A stretch of 37,796 nucleotides of DNA, taken from the NCBI GenBank assembly GCA_964612965.1, contig CAZTGB010000006.1:1-37796 (forward strand). The letters are read 5' to 3'. The DNA is from CAZTGB01 sp964612965. Its GTDB lineage: Bacteria > Patescibacteriota > Microgenomatia > UBA8517. Positions 15,024 through 22,403 of this stretch are shown piece by piece (the first letter of the stretch is position 1; every line of letters begins with the position of its first letter). The position numbers and the translations under genes are program-made. Under the pieces are notes generated by a model that worked only from the letters and a program-made list of their open reading frames with translations, did no database searches and was not told the DNA's origin.

Positions 15024-16274
15024 ATGCCCAGTGAGAATATNNNNNNNNNNAAAGTAGGTTTTGTTAAAATCAGAAAGTTTCTTCTTGTTCTTTTTGCGCT
15101 CTGCTTAGTTTTTTCAGGAGGTTATTTCTTTGGAGTAAATGGATATAAAGCCGAGGTTAAAAAGGCACTTGATGTAAAAATCACGCGTCAAAACCCACCA
15201 GACAAAAATATTGACTTTAATCTCTTCTGGCGAGTGTGGGACACACTCTCTTCCAAGTATTTTGACAAGACCAAGCTAGTGCCATCTGAGATGGTATACG
15301 GGGCCATAAGCGGCATGGTAGCCTCACTAGGTGATCCTTATACAGTATTTCTTAAGCCCACAGAGAACAAAGTAGTTAATGAAGATCTTAATGGCAGTTT
15401 TGAAGGGGTAGGGATGCAGATAGGGTTTAGACTATCACGTTTAGCTGTAATTTCTCCTCTTCCAGATTCTCCGGCGGAAGCAGCAGGAGTTAAACCCGGT
15501 GACTACATAATTCATATTAAGGATGAAGGAAAAAATATTGATGTGAATACAAGTGGTATGAGTCTGGGGGATGCGGTTCAGCTTATTCGCGGAAAAGAAG
15601 GAAGTAAAGTTACTATAACTTTTGCAAGGGAAGGATTTGAAGGCCCGATTGTAAAAGAAATTACAAGAAAGAAATTAGATGTTCCATCAGTCACCCTCAA
15701 ATTTGAAAAAGATGGGGAAATTGCAATACTTAAAGTAAATAAATTTGCGGCAGAAACTTCAGATGAGTGGGATAAGAAAATAAAAGAAATAGTAGACAAC
15801 TCTAAGACAAAATTTGTAATAGTTGATCTTAGAAATAACCCTGGAGGTTACCTCCAAGAAGCGGTTGACCTTGCGGCAGACTTCATGGAAGTAGGTAAAG
15901 TTGTGGTTATTGAGGAACATGGTGGTGGAGTTAAACTGGAACACAAAGTAGACAAGATTGGAAAACTTCTAAAGTATAAAACGGTAGTCTTAGTTAACGA
16001 AGGTAGTGCCTCAGCAAGTGAAATTTTAGCAGGAGCTCTAAGAGACCAAAAAGGAATTAAGATTGTGGGGGATACAACATTTGGAAAAGGTACTATGCAG
16101 GAGCCAATTGAAATTCCGGGAGGATCCGGACTTCATGTAACAACTGCCAAGTGGCTTACACCAAATGGAACATGGGTTAATGAAAAAGGTCTTGAACCAG
16201 ATGTTAAAATTAGCGATGATGAAAATACAATTGAGGATGAGCAACTTCAAGAGGTAATAAAAGTTCTTAATTAA
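15024..16274 (+). CDS. S41 family C-terminal processing protease
   Basis: 416 residues as scaffolded (four codons masked by N near the start). Membrane anchor or signal at about 18-38, a PDZ domain around 120-200 (GSFEGVGMQIG, PDSPAEAAGVKPGD), then the peptidase domain with catalytic Ser330 in GSASASEI and Lys355 in FGKG, 25 residues apart as in Prc/CtpA. It would cut exported proteins near their C-termini outside the membrane. TAAAAT at 15011-15016 lies 7 bases before the ATG. Confidence 0.93.
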   Translation: MPSENXXXXKVGFVKIRKFLLVLFALCLVFSGGYFFGVNGYKAEVKKALDVKITRQNPPDKNIDFNLFWRVWDTLSSKYFDKTKLVPSEMVYGAISGMVASLGDPYTVFLKPTENKVVNEDLNGSFEGVGMQIGFRLSRLAVISPLPDSPAEAAGVKPGDYIIHIKDEGKNIDVNTSGMSLGDAVQLIRGKEGSKVTITFAREGFEGPIVKEITRKKLDVPSVTLKFEKDGEIAILKVNKFAAETSDEWDKKIKEIVDNSKTKFVIVDLRNNPGGYLQEAVDLAADFMEVGKVVVIEEHGGGVKLEHKVDKIGKLLKYKTVVLVNEGSASASEILAGALRDQKGIKIVGDTTFGKGTMQEPIEIPGGSGLHVTTAKWLTPNGTWVNEKGLEPDVKISDDENTIEDEQLQEVIKVLN

Positions 16275-16342
16275 ATTGTCTCAGTAAATCTATTCTTTGA
16301 TTGCTTCAGATATTCTTTCAAAAGCCTTATCTGAAAGTGAAG

Positions 16343-16597
16343 CTATATGTGTGATGTAAAACATAAACCCGACCCCCTCTTCATCGCCCGTATCCTCGTC
16401 TCCATCTCGGAAAACTCTTGAGTTATTCCAGCCCTTTGCTCAGAGTCACAACTAGCTAATATCTTAACAAGTTCGAGGGTAAATTCATTCCATTTTTTAG
16501 AAACCTCTCTCCAATTTTCGACACTTCTGCCCTCCATCTCATTAATTGATGCTAATTCTAATCCAATTTTCTTATTTTCTCGCTTTTCATTGTCCAT
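16343..16597 (-). CDS. Small helical protein of unknown function
   Basis: 84 residues, mainly one long charged helix (GRSVENWREVSKKWNEFTLELVK, then SEQRAGITQEFSEMETRIRAM). No family recognised. Support for a real gene comes from an extended -10 TGG-TATAAT (16612-16607 on the minus strand) 9 bases ahead of the ATG. It is convergent with the protease gene. Confidence 0.6.
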   Translation of the reverse strand: MDNEKRENKKIGLELASINEMEGRSVENWREVSKKWNEFTLELVKILASCDSEQRAGITQEFSEMETRIRAMKRGSGLCFTSHI

Positions 16598-16710
16598 TGT
16601 GAGGGGATTATACCATGGACTTTAAATTAAACAAATGAGTGCTGACCTAGACTATTCATGATCAATTGGGGTGTTTAGAGATTCAATGTAGATAAACAAA
16701 GGGTAGATCA

Positions 16711-16753
16711 AAACAGATGGCTGAGTATTTGGCAAACAGCCATCTGTTTTTTT
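16711..16753. terminator. Bidirectional intrinsic terminator
   Basis: A 13-bp perfect stem, AAACAGATGGCTG (16711-16723) with its complement at 16737-16749, and a 13-base loop. On the minus strand it begins 7 bases after the stop of the 35-residue peptide gene and is followed by TTTTGAT; on the plus strand it is followed by more T (seven in total with the end of the stem). Confidence 0.85.
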
Positions 16754-16756
16754 GGA

Positions 16757-16864
16757 TTATCGTTGTTGCAGCCAGTTAAAAAACTGCTGGATAACCCCAA
16801 TCACTACTGGAACAGCAACGACAAAATATATTGTCATGGCTGCCAGTATGGTTCCTTTTTTCAT
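16757..16864 (-). CDS. 35-residue hydrophobic peptide (single membrane helix)
   Basis: A gene below usual ORF cut-offs. It begins MKKGTILAAM, continues as one hydrophobic helix (about residues 5-26, ending VVIGV) and closes with Gln, Trp and Arg (QQFFNWLQQR). GGAG lies 6 bases before the ATG inside a purine run, a strong Shine-Dalgarno site unlike most genes here. It has its own promoter (16925-16953) and terminator (16711-16753). The 5-prime UTR of about 54 nt holds a hairpin (GGAGGC paired with GCCTCC) that hides a second Shine-Dalgarno-like run. Outline recalls type I toxins or small membrane regulators; function unknown. Confidence 0.65.
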   Translation of the reverse strand: MKKGTILAAMTIYFVVAVPVVIGVIQQFFNWLQQR

Positions 16865-16924
16865 CTCCTTCTCCTTTCCGGAGGCGCAAAAAATCAGCCT
16901 CCTAAGATGAAATTCGTATCCCAT

Positions 16925-16953
16925 AATTTACTCTCTTTTTCTGAAGAAATCAA
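16925..16953 (-). promoter_or_regulatory. Promoter of the 35-residue peptide gene
   Basis: TTGATT (16953-16948), 17-base spacer, TAAATT (16930-16925) on the minus strand. The expected start is near 16918, giving a UTR of about 54 bases. The spacer begins TCTTCA, like the promoters of the two Cys proteins. Confidence 0.6.
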
Positions 16954-17005
16954 TTATTACTAAATCACGAAGTTCCAATTTCCTTAGGTGTGTTACAATT
17001 TACTT

Positions 17006-17362
17006 GTGGGAATAACAAAAGTTAATTTAAAAATTAGTAATCCTAAAAACTCAAAAAAGTTTTTTAAAGGCGAATTTTTGGTTGATTCTGGAGCTTCTTT
17101 TACTGTTGTTCCAGCCAGTGAGCTTAAAAAAATGGGTATAAAGCCAAATAGAGAAGAAAGATTTGTTTTAGCCGATGGAAAGGTAATAAGTAGAAAAGTT
17201 GGAAGTGCCCTTTATGAATATAAAGGAATAGAATCAGCGGCTCCAGTTTTATTTGGTGAAAAAGATGACAGTTTACTTCTTGGTGTATTTACACTTGAAG
17301 CACTAGGTTTATCTTTGGACCCCCTCAAACGTCAGCTCTACAAAGCCACTTTAAGAGTTTAA
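17006..17362 (+). CDS. Retropepsin-like aspartic protease (clan AA)
   Basis: 118 residues. The catalytic D-S-G triplet is in FLVDSGASFTVVP, followed by a flap-like ADGKVISRKVG and the second signature LLLGVFTLEALGLSLDP, the pattern of single-domain retropepsin-like bacterial proteases that act as dimers. Substrate unknown. I start at GTG 17006: an extended -10 TGT-TACAAT (16994-16999) lies 6 bases before it, whereas the longer frame from 16988 would start inside that box. Confidence 0.85.
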   Translation: MGITKVNLKISNPKNSKKFFKGEFLVDSGASFTVVPASELKKMGIKPNREERFVLADGKVISRKVGSALYEYKGIESAAPVLFGEKDDSLLLGVFTLEALGLSLDPLKRQLYKATLRV

Positions 17363-17382
17363 TGCAAATATTATAGAAAGTC

Positions 17383-18099
17383 TTAAGATATTAAATTTTT
17401 TGTAAGCTCCGTTACGCGATCTAAGTCACCATCTACAATTAATTCAAGTTTTCCCCAGTTTTTACCTAGTCTGTGGTCTGTAACTCTATCCTGTGGGAAG
17501 TTGTAGGTTCTAATTTTTTCAGACCTCATCCCGCGCCCAATTACACTTCTGTAACCTGCAATTGTTCTTAATTTTTCTTCTTCTTGTTTCTCCCAAAGGC
17601 GGGATCTAAGGAGCGAAAGTGCTATTTGTCTATTCTGTTCTTGAAATCTTTCCTCACGGGCCTCAACTACAAGTCCACTTGGTCTGTGGGTTAAACGTAC
17701 GGCTGTAGCTACTTTATTTACATTCTGCCCTCCATGTCCACCACCTGTTGTAAACTGCCATTCAAGCTCCCCAGGGTTAACGTAGACCTCGGTCTCCTTT
17801 ATTTCAGGTAGTACTACAACTGTTGCAGTTGATGTGTGGATTCTTCCTCTTTTTTCGGTTGCGGGAACTCTTTGAACTCTATGGACTCCAGATTCATTTT
17901 TAAGAAGATCAAAAGCTCCAGCTCCTGTAATTTTAATAGTGTTATCTGCGAGTTGAATTAGCTTCCAATTCTTTTTGACGGCGTACCTTCCGTACATTCT
18001 AAGTAAATCAGCTCCCCAGAGCTTAGCCTCATCTCCCCCTGTGGCTCCTCTGATTTCAAGGTAAAGTGTCTGGTTTTGTGAAGGATTATTATTTTCCAT
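17383..18099 (-). CDS. prfA: Peptide chain release factor 1, lacking domain 1
   Basis: 238 residues against about 360 for full-length RF1. It starts directly at the domain 2 edge (LYLEIRGATGGDEA), has PAT at 79-81 (the RF1 type stop-codon motif; RF2 has SPF), and GGQ at 123-125 in GGGHGGQNVNKV for peptide release. The N-terminal helical domain, which contacts the L11 region, is absent, and the upstream frame has no start that would restore it before bL31. The gene follows rpmE after 38 bases as in many bacteria. Confidence 0.88.
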   Translation of the reverse strand: MENNNPSQNQTLYLEIRGATGGDEAKLWGADLLRMYGRYAVKKNWKLIQLADNTIKITGAGAFDLLKNESGVHRVQRVPATEKRGRIHTSTATVVVLPEIKETEVYVNPGELEWQFTTGGGHGGQNVNKVATAVRLTHRPSGLVVEAREERFQEQNRQIALSLLRSRLWEKQEEEKLRTIAGYRSVIGRGMRSEKIRTYNFPQDRVTDHRLGKNWGKLELIVDGDLDRVTELTKNLIS

Positions 18100-18137
18100 G
18101 AAAGAAAAAGAAACGCTTAGGCTAAAAAATATAGAAA

Positions 18138-18449
18138 TTACTCTTTTGCACGAAGTGCAGAAAGGGTAGTGGGTCTTGCCAACTCTTCTTGAAGCTTTTT
18201 CTCTCTTTTAAGTTTTCTCTTCTCTGTCTTTGAAATAGCTTTTTTATTGGCCCCTTGAAGTCTTGCTTTAAATGCATCCACACGTCCCGCGGCATCCAAA
18301 AATTTCATGGTTCCAGTATAAAATGGGTGGCAGGCATAGCAAACCTCAACTCTGAGTTCGGGTTGTGTATCACCCGTAACAAATGTATTTCCACAAGCAC
18401 AAGTTACTTTAGCTTGCGTGTACCAGGTTGGATGAATTGCTGTTTTCAT
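18138..18449 (-). CDS. rpmE: Large-subunit ribosomal protein bL31 (zinc type)
   Basis: 103 residues. The core has CACGNTF, then EVCYACHPFYTG: C18, C20 or nearby, C37 and C40 provide the zinc site of C+ type L31. A lysine-rich helical extension of about 40 residues follows (KKAISKTEKRKLKREKKLQEE), longer than in model bacteria. A TATAAT at 18475-18470 on the minus strand lies 20 bases upstream of the ATG. Confidence 0.95.
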   Translation of the reverse strand: MKTAIHPTWYTQAKVTCACGNTFVTGDTQPELRVEVCYACHPFYTGTMKFLDAAGRVDAFKARLQGANKKAISKTEKRKLKREKKLQEELARPTTLSALRAKE

Positions 18450-18485
18450 ATACTTAATTTACGATGCAAATTATACCAGCTGTGC

Positions 18486-18514
18486 TTGGAATAGACAATA
18501 AGCTGTGGTACTAT
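18486..18514 (+). promoter_or_regulatory. Promoter of the hypothetical gene at 18521
   Basis: TTGGAA 18486-18491, 17-base spacer, extended -10 TGG-TACTAT ending at 18514, then 6 bases to GTG 18521. It lies inside the longer open frame that begins at 18464 and so decides the start. Confidence 0.65.
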
Positions 18515-18520
18515 TCAGGT

Positions 18521-18820
18521 GTGGTAGAAATACAAAATGCATTATTCGGCATTGTCCCTTTGAGCAAATGGAGAACTCTTGAAGGAGGAGCTATCAGATT
18601 AGACGGTGAGGGGATTACAGAATCAATCCTTTTACACAAGAGGAGAATAATTGAATCAATCGAATTTGTTGGCGGAAATGTTTTAGTAAGATCACTTGTG
18701 TTGGATAACAAAACTAGTGTGTATAAACCTCAAGCCTTAACTTTTACTCAAGATGAATTTAGTGACCTAAATAAATATGTTCGCGTGGGTCTAGTTAGCA
18801 AGAAACTTAGGGCTGCTTGA
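18521..18820 (+). CDS. Hypothetical protein, soluble
   Basis: 99 residues, no family recognised; mixed strands and helices (IVPLSKWRTLEGGAIRLDGEG, RIIESIEFVGGNVLVRSLVLD, then FSDLNKYVRVGLVSKK). The beta-rich look would suit a small barrel or PRC-like fold but this is a guess. Start set at GTG 18521 by the promoter just before it. Its end overlaps the end of the convergent EamA gene by 14 bases. Confidence 0.6.
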   Translation: MVEIQNALFGIVPLSKWRTLEGGAIRLDGEGITESILLHKRRIIESIEFVGGNVLVRSLVLDNKTSVYKPQALTFTQDEFSDLNKYVRVGLVSKKLRAA

Positions 18821-19712
18821 TTCTTCTTTTATTTTCCGCAATAAAAACTCCAATTGCTATGACAACTGCTCCAACTACAAACATTGGAGTTACACTCTCT
18901 CCCAACCAAACAACAGCCAAAGGGGTCGAAAAAATAGGGTAGAGGTAGGAAAAGAGGGAAGCTTCCCCAATTTCAACTGTTTTTTGAGCCTTTTCATATA
19001 GATAATAAGCTAATGATCCGGAAAGAACTGCCATATAAATTACTCCCAAGTGATATGTAAGCCCTACTCTTTGGAGAGATTGGAAACTCATGCCGTGTCC
19101 TAATGCAAAGGGAAGAAACGAGAGAAAACCAATAATAAATGACAGATTAGTCATAGTTAGTGGTGAGACCCCTTCCCTTAGAAGTCTTTTAGCTATAACT
19201 GTGGCCCAGGCAGTAGCTATTAGATATCCAACTATAAAAATATTTCCTGAAAGTCTTAAGGCTCCATTGTGGTTTTGAAGTAACGGTTCAATTACAGTTA
19301 AAACAGTTCCAAAGAGAGCTATTCCCATACCTAGTTTTTCTTTTTTTGTAATATGTTCTCCCAAAAATATTACCCCAGCTATGGAAATTAAAAGAGGATT
19401 GATGAGTGTGATCAAACTCATATCAAGTACTGTGGTATTTTCAAGACCAAAGAAAAGGAAACCCAAGGAAACTGTGGAAGTTAAAAATCCATAACCTAGT
19501 AAGTTTAGAAGAGTTGCTCTGTCTTTTGGAAGACGACTCTTAATAACGACAAAAGAAATAATAGCAATTACAGTTGAAATTCCAAACCTGTAGGTTAAAA
19601 ATGTAACTGAATCAAAACCCTCAAGAGTATATTTAATTACGGGTCCTGCAACTCCCCAAATAGCAGCTGTTAAAAGAAGTTCAATATAAGCCTTAGAGCG
19701 GGCAGAGTTCAT
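18807..19712 (-). CDS. EamA/DMT-family permease
   Basis: 301 residues with ten membrane helices in two EamA repeats (the first starting ELLLTAAIWGVAGPVIKYTL, the second FIVGYLIATAWATVIAKRLL). Members export metabolites, including amino acids and nucleobases; the substrate cannot be read here. It starts one base after the hisS stop, so it is the last gene of the peptidase-hisS operon, which hints at a role with amino acids. Confidence 0.9.
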   Translation of the reverse strand: MNSARSKAYIELLLTAAIWGVAGPVIKYTLEGFDSVTFLTYRFGISTVIAIISFVVIKSRLPKDRATLLNLLGYGFLTSTVSLGFLFFGLENTTVLDMSLITLINPLLISIAGVIFLGEHITKKEKLGMGIALFGTVLTVIEPLLQNHNGALRLSGNIFIVGYLIATAWATVIAKRLLREGVSPLTMTNLSFIIGFLSFLPFALGHGMSFQSLQRVGLTYHLGVIYMAVLSGSLAYYLYEKAQKTVEIGEASLFSYLYPIFSTPLAVVWLGESVTPMFVVGAVVIAIGVFIAENKRRIKQP

Positions 19713-19713
19713 T

Positions 19714-20919
19714 TTATTTGAGTAGAGAAGTCAGATTCTCAACATTTGTTTTAATCTGCTCTCCGGTTTTAAGATTCTTCAAAAGTATTTTTTTGTCCTT
19801 AAACTCTTCAGGCCCAATTATTACTACATAAGGAAGGCCTTTTTTGTCAGCATATTTAAGCTGTTTATCAAGCCTTACACCCTCATTAGGATAAAGCTCG
19901 GTGTTAACTCCAGATTCTCTCAGAATCTTTGAAATTTTAATTGATTCATTAAGCATTTCAGGGGAGAAAACAGTCGCAAGAACTTTTGATGAAGTTTTCA
20001 ATTGAGGAATAAGATTAAATTCTTCTAAAGCTTCGAGTGTTCTATCAAAACCTAGTCCAAATCCAGTCCCTGGAACATCTACCCCAGATATATTTTGTAC
20101 GACTTTGTCGTATCTCTCGCCCCCAAGAACTGAACCTCCAGATGAATCTGGAATTTCAATTTCCCAAATAGGTCCCGTTGAATAAGAAAATGAGCGAGCA
20201 ATGGTTGGATCAAATTTAAACCAATCTTTCTCAAACCCGTATTCCTTTAGGTAATTCAAAATAAATTCAATCGCTTCGTTGGGTTTTAGGGATGAAACAA
20301 AATCGAAATATTCAAGTGCTTTTGATTTTTCAATTCCTCTTTTTTCCATTTCTGAGATAACACCATCTTTTCCAATCTTCTTGAGCTTATCAATTGCAGA
20401 GATCGCTTCATAGGGAAGATCCTTTAGAAGTGCTCTATCGTTAATTAAAACGATGGCTTTTTTAAAACCAAGTCGTCTGTAAATGTCTAATGACAAAGCT
20501 ATTGTTTCAGCATCTGCTAGGGGAGAGGAAACACCAAAAATATCAGCATCAACTTGTAAAAACTCTCTATACCTTCCCTTTTGTGGTTTTTCTGATCTAA
20601 ATGCACTTTGAATTTGATATCTTCGAAACGGCATTGGAATGGTTCCGTTATATTGACCAACTACACGGCATGTGGGAATAGTTTGATCATATCTCAAGGC
20701 CACCTCTCGTCCTCCCTGATCTTTAAAGCTATAAAAAAGTTTTTCATCATCTCCGACTTGACCTTTAAAAATTTCTAAAGGCTCAAGGGTGGGGGTTTCC
20801 ATTGGGTCATATCCCCACAATTCACATATTTCTGCAATTTTGTTTCTTAACCACTGACGCTTAAGAGCCTCTTCCGGAAGGAAGTCTCTAAATCCTTTTA
20901 GTGTTTGTAAATTATTCAT
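19714..20919 (-). CDS. hisS: Histidyl-tRNA synthetase
   Basis: 401 residues, class II. Visible motifs: LKGFRDFLPEEALKRQW at the start, ALRYDQTIPTCRVVGQ (motif 1 to 2 region), FRRYQIQSAFRSEKPQKGRYREF (motif 2), GGERYD (HisA-like loop) and GTGFGLGFDRTLEAL (motif 3), then the anticodon-binding domain. It charges tRNA-His, whose gene lies upstream on the same strand beyond the M20 peptidase gene. It follows that peptidase after 17 bases. Confidence 0.96.
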   Translation of the reverse strand: MNNLQTLKGFRDFLPEEALKRQWLRNKIAEICELWGYDPMETPTLEPLEIFKGQVGDDEKLFYSFKDQGGREVALRYDQTIPTCRVVGQYNGTIPMPFRRYQIQSAFRSEKPQKGRYREFLQVDADIFGVSSPLADAETIALSLDIYRRLGFKKAIVLINDRALLKDLPYEAISAIDKLKKIGKDGVISEMEKRGIEKSKALEYFDFVSSLKPNEAIEFILNYLKEYGFEKDWFKFDPTIARSFSYSTGPIWEIEIPDSSGGSVLGGERYDKVVQNISGVDVPGTGFGLGFDRTLEALEEFNLIPQLKTSSKVLATVFSPEMLNESIKISKILRESGVNTELYPNEGVRLDKQLKYADKKGLPYVVIIGPEEFKDKKILLKNLKTGEQIKTNVENLTSLLK

Positions 20920-20936
20920 TGCTTAAATTCTAGCAT

Positions 20937-22028
20937 TTATTTATTAGTCAGAATAGCTTCGTAAAACTTTTGTGCTATTAAAACTTTTGATATCTTTACA
21001 TATTCATTTGCCTTGTGTGATTGCCCGGGTTCCCCAGCCCCAAGACTAAAAGTTGGGACTTTGTTAAAAGTTTTCCAAAGCATTTGAATATCAATATAGC
21101 CCCTTTTCTTGGCACTTTTGACCCTCTTTATAGGTGCAAATTTAATAATACTGTTTAACTCTTCTTTTTGTGTAGTCCAACTACCAAGGTCGTGTCTTGT
21201 CGCAATTTGTTTTATTTTTAATCCCAATTTTTCTGAATTTTCTATAATAAAATTCTTCATTAAATCCGCATTTAATTTTTCGTTGGCAACCCTCACCTCA
21301 ACAATATATTCACACCTTTCAGCAATCACATTACCCTCACTTCCACCACCATTTATGTAAGCCACGTTCATGGTTGAGCTGCCGAGCTCTTTGCTTGAAA
21401 AACCCAGTAGCCAGTTCTTAAGTTTATTCAACACTTTCATAGACTGCGTTATGGCATTTATTCCGCTTGCAGGTATTGCTGAGTGTCCAGCTTTTCCTTC
21501 AATTTCGACCTTCATTTCAATTAAGCCTCGACATGAATTCCCAATCTGCAAATCATCTCCATCAAGTGAAATTATAAGTTTTGGTTTGATTTTATTTTTA
21601 TACCCTTCAATAAACTTTTTCATTCCCAAAAAATCATATTCCTCATCACAATAAAATAGGAATGAAATATTATCTTTTAAGTTTGGTAGGGTAGTAAGCT
21701 GAAGCATAACTGCAATTCCCGATTTCATATCACTAGATCCTCTCCCAAACAACTTTCCATTTACAAGGTTGGCCTCAGTTGGGCTTTGCTCCCAATCCAA
21801 ATTAGGTTGGACCGTATCAATGTGTCCGGTTACTAGAATGTCACTTTTATTTCCTTTTTGAGCTATAACATTAAACCTTCCATTTTCAACGGGTTGTTTG
21901 GAAATTTTAAGTGCAGAATTTTTCTCTAAAAACTCATAAATCCACTCTCCAATTTCCCGTTCATTGGTTTCAGTGTCAACCCAGGACGGAATTGAAATTA
22001 ACTTTTGTAATATTTCTATAGTATCCAT
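20937..22028 (-). CDS. M20-family metallopeptidase (ArgE/DapE-like)
   Basis: 363 residues. Zinc ligands expected for M20 enzymes are visible: H69 in TGHIDTV, D100 in GRGSSDMKSG, E129/E130 in CDEEYD, D156 in SLDGDD, and a C-terminal His in GQSHKANEY. A lid/dimerisation domain sits in the middle (GLIEMKVEIEGKAGHSAIP). Family members deacylate amino acids or cleave dipeptides. Next to hisS and an EamA permease it could supply free amino acids, perhaps His, but that is inferred from context only. Confidence 0.88.
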   Translation of the reverse strand: MDTIEILQKLISIPSWVDTETNEREIGEWIYEFLEKNSALKISKQPVENGRFNVIAQKGNKSDILVTGHIDTVQPNLDWEQSPTEANLVNGKLFGRGSSDMKSGIAVMLQLTTLPNLKDNISFLFYCDEEYDFLGMKKFIEGYKNKIKPKLIISLDGDDLQIGNSCRGLIEMKVEIEGKAGHSAIPASGINAITQSMKVLNKLKNWLLGFSSKELGSSTMNVAYINGGGSEGNVIAERCEYIVEVRVANEKLNADLMKNFIIENSEKLGLKIKQIATRHDLGSWTTQKEELNSIIKFAPIKRVKSAKKRGYIDIQMLWKTFNKVPTFSLGAGEPGQSHKANEYVKISKVLIAQKFYEAILTNK

Positions 22029-22044
22029 ATTTATTAAGTAGAAA

Positions 22045-22155
22045 GTGTTGGAGGGAAGGTGGGCTATTGTTGATAGCTTTTTTTCCCTCCAACAGGTCGC
22101 ATGCCGTGATCATCTAGTGATCACCAAGATTAATACGCATGTCGAACCTCCTTTC
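22045..22155 (-). promoter_or_regulatory. Structured leader between tRNA-His and the peptidase-hisS operon
   Basis: Two hairpins in series on the minus strand. The first (22145-22097) pairs TCG(A)CATGC with GCATGCGA around an inner 7-bp stem GTGATCA/TGATCAC; it contains the 8-codon leader ORF, with the stop codon in the inner loop. The second (22093-22047) is a 10-bp perfect stem GTTGGAGGGA/TCCCTCCAAC enclosing a small GCTAT/ATAGC stem. No U tract follows on the minus strand. The layout suggests that translation of the leader could alter the folds. Confidence 0.5.
22114..22140 (-). CDS. Eight-residue leader peptide (MRINLGDH)
   Basis: ATG at 22140 and TAG at 22116-22114, preceded by AAAGGAGG (22154-22147) at 6 bases, the best Shine-Dalgarno site in the window. 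The peptide ends in His. It lies 70 bases after the tRNA-His gene and 86 bases before the M20 peptidase. Translation is inferred only from the ribosome site; a single His is a weak signal compared with classical his leaders. Confidence 0.4.
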   Translation of the reverse strand: MRINLGDH

Positions 22156-22210
22156 TTTTTGAAACAGAGAAGAACTGTCTTGCTTTAAAACATTCCTCGC
22201 TGTTTCCTAG

Positions 22211-22283
22211 GGTGGGCGAGGGGAAACGATCCCCTGATTCAGGCCCCACAAGCCTGCGTGTTTCCATCTACACTATGCCCACC
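22211..22283 (-). tRNA. tRNA-His (anticodon GTG), unusual T-loop
   Basis: A 73-base cloverleaf with the extra G-1 that marks tRNA-His and C73 opposite it. Acceptor stem GTGGGCA/CGCCCAC has six pairs and an A7-C66 mismatch. D stem GTGT/ACAC with GG in the loop, anticodon stem CAGGC/GCCTG with loop TTGTGGG (anticodon GTG), T stem AGGGG/CCCCT. The T-loop reads ATCGTTT instead of TTCRANY: A54 and T58 are exchanged. CCA is not encoded (CTA follows). Confidence 0.8.
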
Positions 22284-22296
22284 AAGTTTTTCCAAC

Positions 22297-22354
22297 AAAA
22301 AACCCTCGTTCACATCACTAAAAAGAAATTAATCAATTTAGTAAGGAACGAGGG
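22297..22354 (-). terminator. Second intrinsic terminator ahead of tRNA-His
   Basis: On the minus strand, CCCTCGTTC (22354-22346) pairs with GAACGAGGG (22311-22303), 9 bp, and the loop holds a further ACTAAA/TTTAGT stem. Six T follow (22302-22297). The tRNA-His gene starts 13 bases further on with no visible promoter between. Confidence 0.75.
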
Positions 22355-22381
22355 TCTTTCTTAAAATGATTTTTAATCATT

Positions 22382-22403
22382 AAAAAAGGACCTCCCGCGG
22401 TCC
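22382..22403 (-). terminator. First intrinsic terminator, at the end of the structured RNA
   Basis: GGACC (22403-22399) pairs with GGTCC (22392-22388), extended by one G-U pair, followed by six T (22387-22382). The 5-prime arm overlaps the T-box-like sequence. An AT-rich hairpin AATGATT/AATCATT (22381-22365) follows. Confidence 0.75.

Noticed and set aside
16757..16924. Longer in-frame version of the 35-residue peptide starting at ATG 16924
   Set aside because: That ATG touches the -10 box, so it would lie upstream of or at the transcription start, and the Shine-Dalgarno site clearly points to 16864.
22047..22093. Hairpin with inner GCTAT/ATAGC and seven T as a plus-strand terminator
   Set aside because: No plus-strand gene lies upstream for several kilobases, and the outer 10-bp stem encloses the T run. 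I treat it as part of the minus-strand leader.
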